The notes under the pieces were generated by a model that was given only the letters and a program-made list of their open reading frames with translations, had not been told where the DNA came from and searched no databases. A program made the position numbers and the translations under genes. A stretch of DNA of 64,000 nt. Origin: Riptortus pedestris. Its lineage: Eukaryota > Arthropoda > Insecta > Hemiptera > Alydidae. Shown in pieces: positions 34,990 through 45,451 of this stretch. Where the stretch lies: assembly GCA_019009955.1 (NCBI GenBank), contig CM032232.1:54438501-54502500 (forward strand), in the 5' to 3' direction. Every line of letters begins with the position of its first letter. Positions within the stretch are counted from its first letter, which is position 1.

Positions 34990-35470
34990 ATTCCAGTAGC
35001 ATTGAGGTTGTACTCATGACGCGATTTAAGAACAATTTATTCAAAAGGATACTTACCCAGATGACGAAAATGAGGTTATTCAAAAAAATATATTATGCAC
35101 TTGTCAGTTACCGCTCTAGCCGTCACAAAGTGTGTTTTATCGTTACCATACTCGATATATAAGCGATTTATATAAAATCAATGATCATGTCCGGGGGAGG
35201 GGGGTTTCAGAGTGGGTGAAATAGAAAATTCAAAGTCTCTCTTTTATTATACGTCGTATCGTACTGTTGGAGATCATCAGTTTCATTACAAATTTAATTT
35301 TCTATAAATGTTGTTATATACATGTTCCCTCTATTTTGAATGTTAGCCAAGATATTTGCATTTTTTTTTTTTAGATTTTGACTTCAGTAAACCCATGCTG
35401 CTTATATTGCTTATTTCATCTAACCAATAAACCGAAATTTCATGCTTTTATATATATATATATATATATT
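34990..35470 (+). repeat. ACE long variant, forward, partial
   Basis: CATTGAGGTTGTACTCATGA, CAGTTACCGCTCTAGCCGTC, GTCCGGGGGAGGGGGGTTTC and ATGTTAGCCAAGATATTTGC. An AT tract at about 35450-35468 follows the long-variant block, not the usual site. Confidence 0.65.
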
Positions 35471-35539
35471 CGATTATTTGCAAAAATATATAAATATTAC
35501 AGGGGAATGATATGAATGATAATAACAATTGGCTTGAGT

Positions 35540-36425
35540 ATTGACTTGAGGTGGAAAGTTGTCCATTGACAATACCCACAGTGGAGGGAACATTGGGTTG
35601 TACTCTGTGGAGTTGTGCACTACATAAGATCTCTTGGCCACTTACGCTTCAGACGACGTATTCAGGAATATGGGTAGATGAGAGTGATTCGACAAAAGGA
35701 TGTGCGGGAAGGAGAGAGTGGAATTTCTGATTTCGGGATTGTGTGAGGGTATGGACAAAAGGAATGTTGAGGTCGTTATGGAGAGTTAAAGTGAATACGA
35801 AAAATGGGGAATCTGTGATTTTCAGGAGTATTCTGGATCGGAGGGTTTGGTTCTTGTAGGAATTTGATGGTTTAGTGGAACCCCTAAGTTCTAGTCCGTT
35901 TTTGTCCATATTGGTCTGAATACTGTTGTGTAAATCAATCGTTCTTTATACCGTGATAGTCTAGATCTGTTGTCAAGTAGTCTTAGTAGAAGTCTGTACC
36001 GTTGACTCAGTTCTTGGTTTTTAATGTGATGTGAGGTTTCCAAGTTAGTCGCTTGTCTGATGTGAGTCCTAGATACCTAATTTGTTGGAAGATTTTTAAG
36101 GATGTGGGAAGTAATTAGGTCATAATTACGAGGTGCCTTTTAAAGGAAATTTATTAGTGATACAAATAACATCAGAAGGATTGAATGCAGTAGGATGAAT
36201 CGATAAGGGAAAAGTTTGTCCAGTTGATTGGCGACAAAGGATGAATTGTGGGGGTCTTGGATATGGTCGTGTGGAGTAAAAACCTTGTCCAAGTGTTGGC
36301 CAAACATTGTTGCTACATCGTAGTCAGACTTGGCCCAGTCAGGGGCTGTCCTCACGACGTATGGCAAGCCGATAAACATTCTATAAATAGGTAGGCTTTT
36401 ATGTAGATAATTAAATTTTAGTATT
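35540..36425 (-). pseudogene. Jockey-like LINE relic lacking the reverse transcriptase core
   Basis: Minus strand from about 36425: LHKSLPIYRMFIGLPYVVRT and WAKSDYDVATMFGQHLDKVF, the linker between endonuclease and RT in Jockey-type pol. It then reads, after frame changes, HPTAFNPSDVICITNKFPLK. The next recognisable block is QQIRYLGLTSDKRLTWKPHI, which lies after the RT catalytic region, so roughly 200 residues including the catalytic YADD region are absent. It ends like the copy at 1-462 (RYRLLLRLLDNRSRLSRYKE, KPSNSYKNQTLRSRIL, DL.IPFVHTL, LKRKWPRDL). Confidence 0.75.
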
Positions 36426-37617
36426 CAAGCTGATTTTTTTGGAACTTAATAACTATGATTCGCAAAGATTTGAAGAAAAGTTTATAAAATTTGTTCATGG
36501 GAGCAACTTCAATCACTCTTTTTTCTAAAGAAACCCGGCAAAAACGGTAGGAAATGGGTGCTCAGTCGTCTTTTAAATTGAATTTCCCGCGCTCGCTGAG
36601 TTCACAAACCCGCCACACATATGCAGATCACCAAGGCTGTGGCCTACAGCGGAAACTACGTTGCAGCTCAAGAAGGCACCGGCTGGTTTCAAGCGGACCA
36701 GTTCAGTTGGGATTCACCCGTTACAGAGTTATAGTCAATCTTTCATCTCCCGCAAAGCTACCATCATATATGGATCACCGCAACCAGCTAGAAGACAGAA
36801 TCTTATAGGGAACACAGAAAATAACAACGGAAGAAGACTCCACTTCAAGGAAAGTATATGTTTCCCGCAGGTACCTACTTCTAATAATGCTAGCATTATC
36901 TACGCAAATTATTAAATGAGTACTCACACAATATAGGACCGATCGATCATTCTATTGTATATATATTATTGGCTTGCCGCTAAATTATTTTATAAAGTTA
37001 AGTTTCCTTTTGTTTCTTTTTCAACCTCTATATTTATAAAGTGTATTATATGTTGCTTAATCAATTCAATATACTTGATTCTTTGGAGAACTCAAATAGT
37101 GACTTGTATTATTTCCCCTCATCTTTCCAGAAAAATAGTAAATATTTCAGTCTAATGCTCTCTTATTCTTGCCTTTAAAAAGCTTCACGCCAAAACAATG
37201 GGAAAACGATATTCCCAAACATATTAAACTGTACTAAATTGACCAAGCCCAATATGATTTGGATATTTATGTTTCATGACCAAAATCATTACAAGAAATA
37301 TCCATCGACAAAAAAACTGGCAAAGCGTTCCAATCTTGATTACTTAAACGTACAAATGAATGAATTGATGAGAATGGAAAGATCAAAGGAAAACGTTTTC
37401 AATTGAAAATTGCATTTCCCAAACGGAAAGGAATTTCTCGAAGCAATATTGAAACGAAATGAAACGTACATATTTACTTGACATATTAAAAAAAAAACTC
37501 CTGGGGAAAATATTTCAGCCCAGAATAATACATATATTAATATTGTACTATGAGTTCATGAATTACATTAACAAAATATATTTTACTTATCTTCGGATCT
37601 CGAAGTTGTAGTAAATA
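36426..37617. other. Unassigned, with a GC-richer patch of unknown nature
   Basis: At 36554-36915 the base composition rises and two overlapping 84-codon plus frames appear, without a domain that I recognise. It could be a remnant of a LINE ORF1 or an old exon. The rest is AT-rich. Confidence 0.3.
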
Positions 37618-37621
37618 TAAA

Positions 37622-37743
37622 ATGTCCGTCACGCAGGGGGTGCGTACGGTAAGCTGATTTTCCAGGTGCTGGTATAACACACTTGTGATCTCATCTCACC
37701 ACAATGTTCTCAATTTCTCTGTCTGAAAGCTAAAAACAAAAAA
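37622..37743 (-). repeat. ACE hairpin-end fragment
   Basis: GTCCGTCACGCAGGGGGTGC and AAGCTGATTTTCCAGGTGCT, then the CACACTTGTGATCTCATCTC block; it is cut by the next copy. Confidence 0.65.
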
Positions 37744-38180
37744 GTACGTCACGCAGAGGCTGCGTAAACTAAGCAGATTTCCCACGTGAAGTTTTCAATA
37801 GAGAAATTTCACGAGAGTCGAACAGTTAACTAAACGGCCGAACTAGCTTTTGGCGGGAAAGTCACTCACGTCTGTTAGCCGCCCAGATTTAATAAAAATG
37901 CAAATATCTCGGTTAATATTCATGATAGGGAATAAATGTATATAACAATACTTATAGCAAATTTAATTTGCAACAAGATAGATATTATACAATTTTTCGA
38001 TCCGACGTATAGTAACGGAGATATTTCGAATTTTCGAAAATCCTCCCCTCTGAACGCCCCCCCCCTCCCACTGGTTCGATTTCAGCCGTTAACGAACTAG
38101 ATCTTTCTTTTTACATAAAACGACTAAATATCGAGTTGGGAACGATCAAACCAAAATTGCGACCGCTAGAGCGGCAACAG

Positions 38181-38230
<50 letters not shown>

Positions 38231-38354
38231 TTTTGAACGGATCTCATTTTCGTCATCAACTAGGTAGGATCGATGGAAATTTGAAGAAAAATTTCTAAAA
38301 TTCCGTCATGAGTACGTCCTCAATAGCTGATTTACCTTTAGCGGGAAATCTGCT
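37744..38354 (-). repeat. ACE dispersed repeat, complete
   Basis: AAAAAA|GTACGTCACGCAGAGGCTGC to GCGGGAAATCTGCT|AAAA, with the GTCGAACAGTTAAC and GGCGGGAAAGTCACTCACG segment, full core, C-run, GCGACCGCTAGAGCGGCAAC and (AT)n at 38187-38226. A good reference copy. Confidence 0.9.
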
Positions 38355-38384
38355 AAAAGCGCGAATAACTTAACATAATTGATG

Positions 38385-38935
38385 ACGTCTTTACAACATT
38401 TTTGTATTTACCTCACAAAGTAAAAGTTCAATGAAAACCGTAATTGGACATTTACCCTTGGAATGAAGTGGTTTATAATAAAACATATTGTTGTTAATAT
38501 GACATGAGTAGAAGGGGGATTATTCAAAGCCGAAACTAAAAAATCCTTATATCTGGATAACATTTATAGCATTTATAGAAAATTAAATTTGCAATAAGAT
38601 TAGTTATATACTTTTTTCGATCCGATGTATAATAATGGAGGTAATTTAAATTTCCGAAATTCTACCCCTCTAAGCCCCCACTCGCTGGCTCGATGTCAGC
38701 CAATAACGATCTCGAATTTTAGTTCTGTCTCAAACGTTTAAATATTGAGTATGATAACGATCAAACAAAAATTGCGACCTCTAAAGTGCTAACAGATATA
38801 AATGTATAATTTTGAACGAACCTCATTTTCGTCATCTCCTGTGGTAGGATCGATGGGCCTTATGGAAATTTTTCAAAAATCGCGTCACAAGTATGACCTC
38901 AATTGTTGATTTCCCTTAGGGAGTTCTCATTTCGC
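38385..38935 (-). repeat. ACE long variant, reverse, 3' end missing
   Basis: TTTTTGTATTTACCTCACAA through the core to GACCTCAATTGTTGATTTCC. AT tract reduced to GATATAAATGTATAATT. It abuts a forward copy head to head at about 38925-38935. Confidence 0.75.
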
Positions 38936-39395
38936 GATTTTCGAAAAATGTCCTCAAATATTCATCGATCACACTGAGGAGATGGCAAAAAAGAGGTCCG
39001 TTCAAAACTATTTATTTGTATATATATAAACTTGTGAGTTACCGCTCGAGGACGCGATTTTTGTATAACTCTTATCGATGTCGGTCCCGACCGGGGAATG
39101 GTAGTTTAGAGATGGGGAAATCGATAATTCAAAATATCTTCATTCTAAAAATGTTATAGAATGTCTTGTTAAACCATTGATGCTCTACAATTTTTGGCCT
39201 AACCTTTTTTTCCTAAGCATAAATATTATTCGTACTTTCTTGTTTTCAGGCTTTAGTAACCCCCCCCCCCCCTCCCTCCTTTCCTAGTGATAGGATTTTT
39301 ATGTGAAATAGAGAATACATCGTGAGATGAGATGAGAAATCTATGCGAAATCTGCTTAGTTAACGCAAAAGTTTCGTCAAGCAGGAGACTTTTAA
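38936..39395 (+). repeat. ACE forward copy, head-to-head with the previous one
   Basis: TCTCATTTCGCGATTTTCGA, ATCGATCACACTGAGGAGAT, GAGTTACCGCTCGAGGACGC, a C-run at 39260-39272, and ends GCGAAATCTGCTTAGTTAAC with a broken hairpin. Confidence 0.7.
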
Positions 39396-40469
39396 TTTAG
39401 TTGACAAGCTTGGTTATTAACTTCAAGAAATGTTCACTAATGCTTTATAAATCAAATTAATTTGCCTTCACATTATTGAAGCAGTATTAACTCTCATCTT
39501 CTGATAGTATATTTCTTTTTTTTTTACCCTATTTACACTCCTATCCCTAGACAATATAAATTGGAATGAAATGCTATAAAAAACAGATCCATATAACAAA
39601 ATAAAATTTAAACTTCACATTCTATGCATGAATAATTCGGGTGTTGAGATTAAACATAGGCTGGGGTTCTTAAAAATATTCGCCTAATAATATCTATGAT
39701 TATAAAAGTGGTGTTCCTTCGAATATACGTAAATACAATATATTTCGTTTGAAATAATAAACACAGCGAGCCTAAAACGTTTCGTGTGAAGCTTAATGTG
39801 AAGTTCGTTAATGGCCCCTGCGTGGTCGTTTTTTTTATTGAAACTAAACAATTTCACCCACTTTGTCTGAAAATAAATTTTGTGTTCCGCTCTGAAAATC
39901 CATAACTCGAAAGAGAAACTTCACGGTTAGAAAGGAGAAAAAGGATTAGATCCCTAACTTAGTTTGAAGTTGTCCCATTATCCGAATAAGTATAATTACT
40001 AGCCAGATATTGATCTCGTTTGATATTCCTATCTACAAGGAGAAAAGTTTTTCGTTTAATCTGACAAAAATTCAGGTGAAAGTTAGTCCAACGAATTGGA
40101 TACTTTTGTAAATTACCGAGTATAATTTAATACCTTCCCACCCCTAATGGCAAATTGCTTTGTCGGCTCAATTACAAAGCTAACTCTAGTACGTTAACGA
40201 CCACTTGGTAAGTGTTAATTATCGCTTCATAGATGTTTAATTAATACCCTAAAGAATGAGACATAATGATAAACAATTATGGTTTAATGATAACCTATCA
40301 CACTTAAATTTAAAACTTGACCCCCGATCAAAACCTCGTTTTTACGTGCATCACTTTTCAATAAATTACCCCATTTAGGTTACATGCCTTTCAAAATATA
40401 AAAAGAAAATTCGGGAGTCAGCCATGAGAGGTAAAATAGTGTAAGCTGAAGAAATAAAAAAAAAAGACT
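39396..40469. other. No recognised feature
   Basis: AT-rich intergenic DNA. Confidence 0.35.
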
Positions 40470-40580
40470 GGTTCTATATTATTTTTCGATTCGACTTATT
40501 ATAATGGGGATATTTCGATTTTAAAAAGTTCCTCTAAACTCCCCTCCCCCATTCCAACCGTTAACGAACTTTATCTTTGA
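40470..40580 (-). repeat. ACE core fragment
   Basis: ATTTTTCGATTCGACTTATT, CTCTAAACTCCCCTCCCCCA and CAACCGTTAACGAACTTTAT. Confidence 0.55.
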
Positions 40581-40582
40581 TT

Positions 40583-40618
40583 AGGATCAATAAATAGGCC
40601 TTGTCCTCTACTATTGTT
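40583..40618 (+). repeat. Left arm of an inverted repeat flanking an ACE copy
   Basis: AGGATCAATAAATAGGCCTT followed by GTCCTCTACTATTG. The right arm at 41367-41405 is its inverted copy (CACTAGTAGAGGACAAGG, CCTCTTTATTGATCCT). The arms frame the ACE at 40622-41263. Confidence 0.75.
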
Positions 40619-40621
40619 TTT

Positions 40622-40743
40622 AGCAGATTTCCCTTGAGGGAAATCAGCTATTGAGGTCGTACTCATGACGCGAGTTTCGAAAAATTTCTTCAAATGCCCA
40701 TCGATCCTACCCAGGAGATGACGAAAATGAGGACCGTTCAAAA

Positions 40744-40810
<67 letters not shown>

Positions 40811-41263
40811 TATTAACGCTCTAGCGGTCGAAATTTTCGTTTGATCTTTACCATATTCGATTTTTAAACGTTTTAAGTAAAAATAAAGATCAAGTTCGTT
40901 AATGGCGGAAATCGGACCAGTGGGGGGGGGTTAGAGGGGAGGATTTTCGAAAATTAGAAATATCTCCATTACTATACGTCGGAGCGAAATATTATATAAA
41001 ATCAATCTTATTGCAAATTAAATTTACTATAACTAGTGTTATATACATTTATTCTGTATCTTGAATATTAACCGAGATATTTGGTATTTTTCTGTCTTCA
41101 GCTTCTTAGATGAGATCGGCTAACTTCAGGTCTAGTCGTGAGTTTCCGTCGAGAGCTAGCTACGGGCCGTTCCCGTAACTGTTCGGCTCTATTCTCAAAT
41201 TTCTCTATTGTAAAACTTCACGTGGGAAATCTCCTTAGTTTACGCAGCCCCTGCGTGACGGAC
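40622..41263 (+). repeat. ACE dispersed repeat, complete
   Basis: TTTTT|AGCAGATTTCCCTTGAGGGA to CTGCGTGACGGAC|TTTTAA. (AT)n at 40746-40807, GGCGGAAATCGGACCAGTGG then a G-run, core, and terminal hairpin ACGCAG-CCC-CTGCGT. Confidence 0.9.
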
Positions 41264-41296
41264 TTTTAATTTTAGTTGCCCGGCGGTTGTTGTCCA

Positions 41297-41450
41297 GGCT
41301 AAAGTACTATAATCGGGCACTGACGATGGAGCGCTGACTCTGAATGTGCACTTTGTATAAAATTAAAACACTAGTAGAGGACAAGGCCTCTTTATTGATC
41401 CTGATCAACTGGTTCCTCTACCATCCAGCATATTCCAGAGATAAATTGAT
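41297..41450 (+). repeat. Dispersed repeat with CTGANGA-stem-GAA hairpin and inverted arm
   Basis: At 41317-41349 GCAC and GTGC pair around CTGACGA, an inner GAG/CTC stem and GAA. Downstream come the inverted arm at 41367-41405 and CCAGCATATTCCAGAGATAA, shared with about 9998-10020. Confidence 0.5.
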
Positions 41451-41464
41451 CTTTAGTTTAGCAT

Positions 41465-41575
41465 CAAACGCTTATATATGTATATCCAGTTTGTTAACGA
41501 TAAGAAAACAATTGCGGATGCTAGAGCGGTAACTGACAGGCATACATGTATACAAATATGCATATATAAAATACT
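41465..41575 (-). repeat. ACE core fragment
   Basis: CAGTTTGTTAACGATAAG and GCGGATGCTAGAGCGGTAAC beside an imperfect TA-rich tract. Confidence 0.5.
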
Positions 41576-41597
41576 CACATGGTTAAAACATATTTTT

Positions 41598-42189
41598 TTA
41601 AGATTTCCCTCAAGGAACGCAGCTAGTGAAGTTTGATCTCATGGCGCGAATTTCGAAAACTTTATTCAATTGCCTATCCATCATGCTCAAAAGATGACAT
41701 AAATGAAGTCCTATTCTTGTTTTATCATTAAGAAACTCGATCATTTTCTGAACAGGGAGAGCGAGGGTTTAGGGGGGGGGGGGTATGAAAAATTCGATCC
41801 ATTACGAGTAGAATCAAAAATTTGTAAAAAATCAATCTTATTGAAAAATTAATTTCCTTATGCACTTTTGTTCTCTATCTTGAATATTAACCGTGTTTTT
41901 GTTCAATGTTCAGTAAACCCTTATCTACAAGTAATGGCACTTTAATAATAAGCGACTATATCATGAGAAGTGTTATTCCCACATCAAACACCAAATATTG
42001 TTTTCAACGGAACTTTATTACATGCATTGAGATACATGCAAATACGTAGTGTGATAAGGCCATCAATTTAGATTTTATTGACCTCTAAAGTCTACTAATC
42101 GTATTTTTATTTGGAAATAGAAAATATATTTCATACGTCTTATCGGCGTGTGGAAAATCTGATTAATTTACACCGCCCTGTGTGACGGA
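41598..42189 (+). repeat. ACE forward copy, long variant, decayed
   Basis: TTTAAGATTTCCCTCAAGGA to CTGTGTGACGG. The 3' end reads ACACCGCCCTGTGTGACGG, in which ACAC and GTGT still pair, unlike the family norm ACGC and GCGT. Confidence 0.65.
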
Positions 42190-43084
42190 ATTTTTAAATT
42201 CAAGTAGTTATTGATTAGGACCCTGATGGGAAGGAATATTTGTGCAATTTTGTCGTGTGATAAAACCAAATTGCAACCAACTATTCCCTAAGGAAAACCT
42301 CTAAAAACAAATATCTAAATATATACCCCAGCTTGTTTGTGTGGCTGCTCGTGTAATTAATTAAACCTTTTTCCCCGACGGACGGGGATATATAAATTAG
42401 TACGTATGTAGTGAATGCGACATGTATTCTTTAATCGCCCAAAAAATTACTTTACACAATTGTTCTCTCGTTTGCAAAACAAATGTACAAAACGTTCTTT
42501 CAGTGTCCAAAAAAACTTCTCGCCATGTCCAACAAACTATTGACTTAACACTCTTTTAGAAATTATCCTGATGAAACGCCGTAAATGCACGATGATCGAA
42601 ATGAGTCATGAGTCATAGGAAAATTATAGCCATAGTGAAATTAGTTTTAAATTATCAGGTTTTAATCATGAAGTAAAATTAAAATATGTATTTCTGTCAT
42701 GATGTGATAGGGAAAAATAATATTCTGGTTTATGCCAGAATATTACTAGCCTACTAACACAACTATCCTACGCATAGTGGGGGTTCTTTGGCTATTTGGG
42801 GTTCTTTGTCTCAAAATTCTTAAAACTTGTGATGCATTTTATTTAGAGAAATGTATTCAAACCCGTTTGAATATCCACTACATTTTCAGATAAGCCCCAA
42901 AATTTCATTCAAAAAATGTATTAAGTAAGCCTATCAAGTTATGTATACGTAAAACTACTAGAAGTGTTATATTCAATATTACAGCAGGCAAAATAATTTG
43001 AGGAAGGAGCATCTGAGATGTATTTTGAGTATGTAAACTCAATGATATATCTAAAATCCATTATATCATGCTAACTAAATACAA
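42190..43084. other. No recognised feature
   Basis: AT-rich intergenic DNA. Confidence 0.35.
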
Positions 43085-43849
43085 GTCCGTCACGCAGGGG
43101 CTGCGTAAACTAAGCAGATTTCCCACGTGAAGTTTAACATTAGAGAAATCTGCCCAATAACAGCTGTAGTAGGAAGGGATCTCTAAACCTATTCACGAGG
43201 GACGGATAGTTCCGGAAACGGCCACCAGAGCTCTCGGTCCTGCCGCCCACACACACAATACAAATGCAAATATCTCGGTTAATATGCAAGATAGAGAATA
43301 AATGTATATAACAATATTTATAGTAAATTTAATTTACAATAAGATGGAGTCTATACAATATTTTGATCAGACGTATAGTAACGGAACTATTTCAAATTTT
43401 AGAAAATCCTCCTCTCTAAACCCCCCCCTCCTCCTGGTCCGATTTCAGCCATTAACGAACTTGATCTTTCTTTTTACATAAAACGACTAAATATCGAGTT
43501 TGGTAACGATCAAACAAAAATTGCGACCGCTAGAGCGGTAACAGACAACGGACCTCATTTTCGTCATCTACTAGTTAGGATCGATGGACATTTTAAGAAA
43601 AATGTCGAAAATTCCGTCGTGAGTACAACCTCAATAGCTGATTTCCCTTAAGGGAAATCTGCTAAAAATTGACAAAAAAAAATCTAATAAAAACATGGTT
43701 TTGGCTTGTAGTCCTGAAGTCGTAAGTGATAAATATGCTTATCAGCTTTTCAGAATGGTATGTTGATGCAAAAGTGAGAAGTCACTCATAGTTGTGTTGT
43801 TGGAATCTTGATGTACTTATTTTAAATGTTTTGTTCTTTAGAAAAAAAC
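43085..43849 (-). repeat. Tandem duplication, unit 1: ACE copy plus flanking DNA
   Basis: ACE from GTCCGTCACGCAGGGGCTGC (43085) to GGGAAATCTGCT (43663), followed by 186 bp (AAAAATTGAC, ACATGGTTTTGGCTTGTAGT, TTGTTCTTTAGAAAAAAAC). This ACE lacks the AT tract altogether: GCGGTAACAGACAACGGACC joins directly. Confidence 0.9.
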
Positions 43850-44413
43850 GTCCGTCACGCAGGGGCTGCGTAAACTAAGCAGATTTCCCACATGAAGTTT
43901 TACAATAGGGAAATCTGCCTAATAACAAACTGTAGTAGTAAAGAAACCTCTAAATCTACAACATTATTTAGGGCGTAATAACCCAGTAGTTTCTAGCCCC
44001 AAAAAACAGTTGACCTAACCTCTAAACCTATTCACGAGGACGAATAGTTATAGAAACGGCCACCAGAGCTTTTCTCGGCGGCAAAGTCCGAACATAGCCT
44101 GTTGACCACAGACGCAGAATACAAATGCAAATATCTCGGGTTAATAATTCAAGATACAGAATAAATGTATAGAACAATATTTATAGTAAATGTAATTTGC
44201 TCGATTCTATACAATGTTTCGATCCGACGCATAATAACGGAGATATTTTCAAAAATCCCCCCCCCTCTAAACCCCCCCCTCTCTCTGGTCCGATTTCAGC
44301 CATTAACGAACTTGGATCTTCCTTTTTACATAAAACGATTAAATTCCGAGTTAGGTAAAGATCAAAACAAGAATTGCGACCGCTAGAGCGTTAACAGACA
44401 AATATATATATAT

Positions 44414-44456
<43 letters not shown>

Positions 44457-44800
44457 ATATATAATATATAGATAATATATATATATATAATTTTGAACGG
44501 ACCTCATTTTCGTCATCTCCTGGGTAGGATCGATGGACATTTGAAGAAATGTTTCGAAACTATCGCATCATGAGTACGACCTCAATAGCTGATTTCCCTT
44601 AAGGGAAATCTGCTAAAAATTGACAAAAAAAAGTCTAATAAAAACATGGTTTTGGATTGTAGTCCTGAAGTCGTAAGTGATAAATATGTTTATCAGCTTT
44701 TAAGAATGGTATGTTGATGAAAAAATGAGAAGTCACTCATAGTTGTGTTGCTGGAATCTTGATGTACTTATTTTAAATGTTTTTGTTCTTTAGAAAAAAA
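43850..44800 (-). repeat. Tandem duplication, unit 2: ACE copy plus flanking DNA
   Basis: ACE from 43850 to 44614, followed by the same flank (ACATGGTTTTGGATTGTAGT to TTGTTCTTTAGAAAAAAA). Relative to unit 1 it has a long imperfect (AT)n at 44402-44489 and about 95 extra bases (GGGCGTAATAACCCAGTAGT region). The flank copies differ at only a few positions. Confidence 0.9.
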
Positions 44801-45210
44801 AGGAGGTATTGATGCTGACCACAAGACAAAATTTCAAAAATATTCCTGAGTTATGTCTCTCAAAAAACATCAGTTTGAATTGTTAAGTTTAACGCCTGTT
44901 GTGTATATATTAACATGCAGAATCAGTAATGGGGATGGGGGGCTTAAAGCGGGTTAGGAGGAAATATCAAGATAATCATATTTTATTACGGAATGGATTT
45001 CACACAATATTATAGGAATGATGAAACTGAAATAAATTCCCTAAATTCTAGGTACCTCATACAAACTGCCACGGAGCTCCTGCCTGACAAATGTTTTTAT
45101 GTAGGTTGAAGAAATTCTTCAGATTTTGCTACTTATCTGATTACTTTATACCTGCTGTATTTTGTTTTGAGTCCACAAATACAAAATTAACAACGAGTGC
45201 CTTTTCTAAA

Positions 45211-45271
<61 letters not shown>

Positions 45272-45451
45272 CATACCTTTACTAACTATGAGTAACAATT
45301 TAAATAGAAAGAGTAAATTCATACTTTGTCGTTACTTTGTGTTTCAGGCATTGAAATAACCAAATCGACAGTGAATATGCTACAGCGCACTTTTTTTCCA
45401 AGCACTGCATGACCGGCAAAAAAATATGACCGGTAAGTGTAATAAAGAGCA
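44801..45451. other. No recognised feature; one (AT)n tract
   Basis: (AT)n at about 45215-45267, without an ACE context that I can see. Confidence 0.4.

Noticed and set aside
40622..41263. ACE as a Helitron because of the 3' hairpin
   Set aside because: The end is GACGGAC, not CTRR, the start is not TC, and insertion is in T runs, not between A and T.
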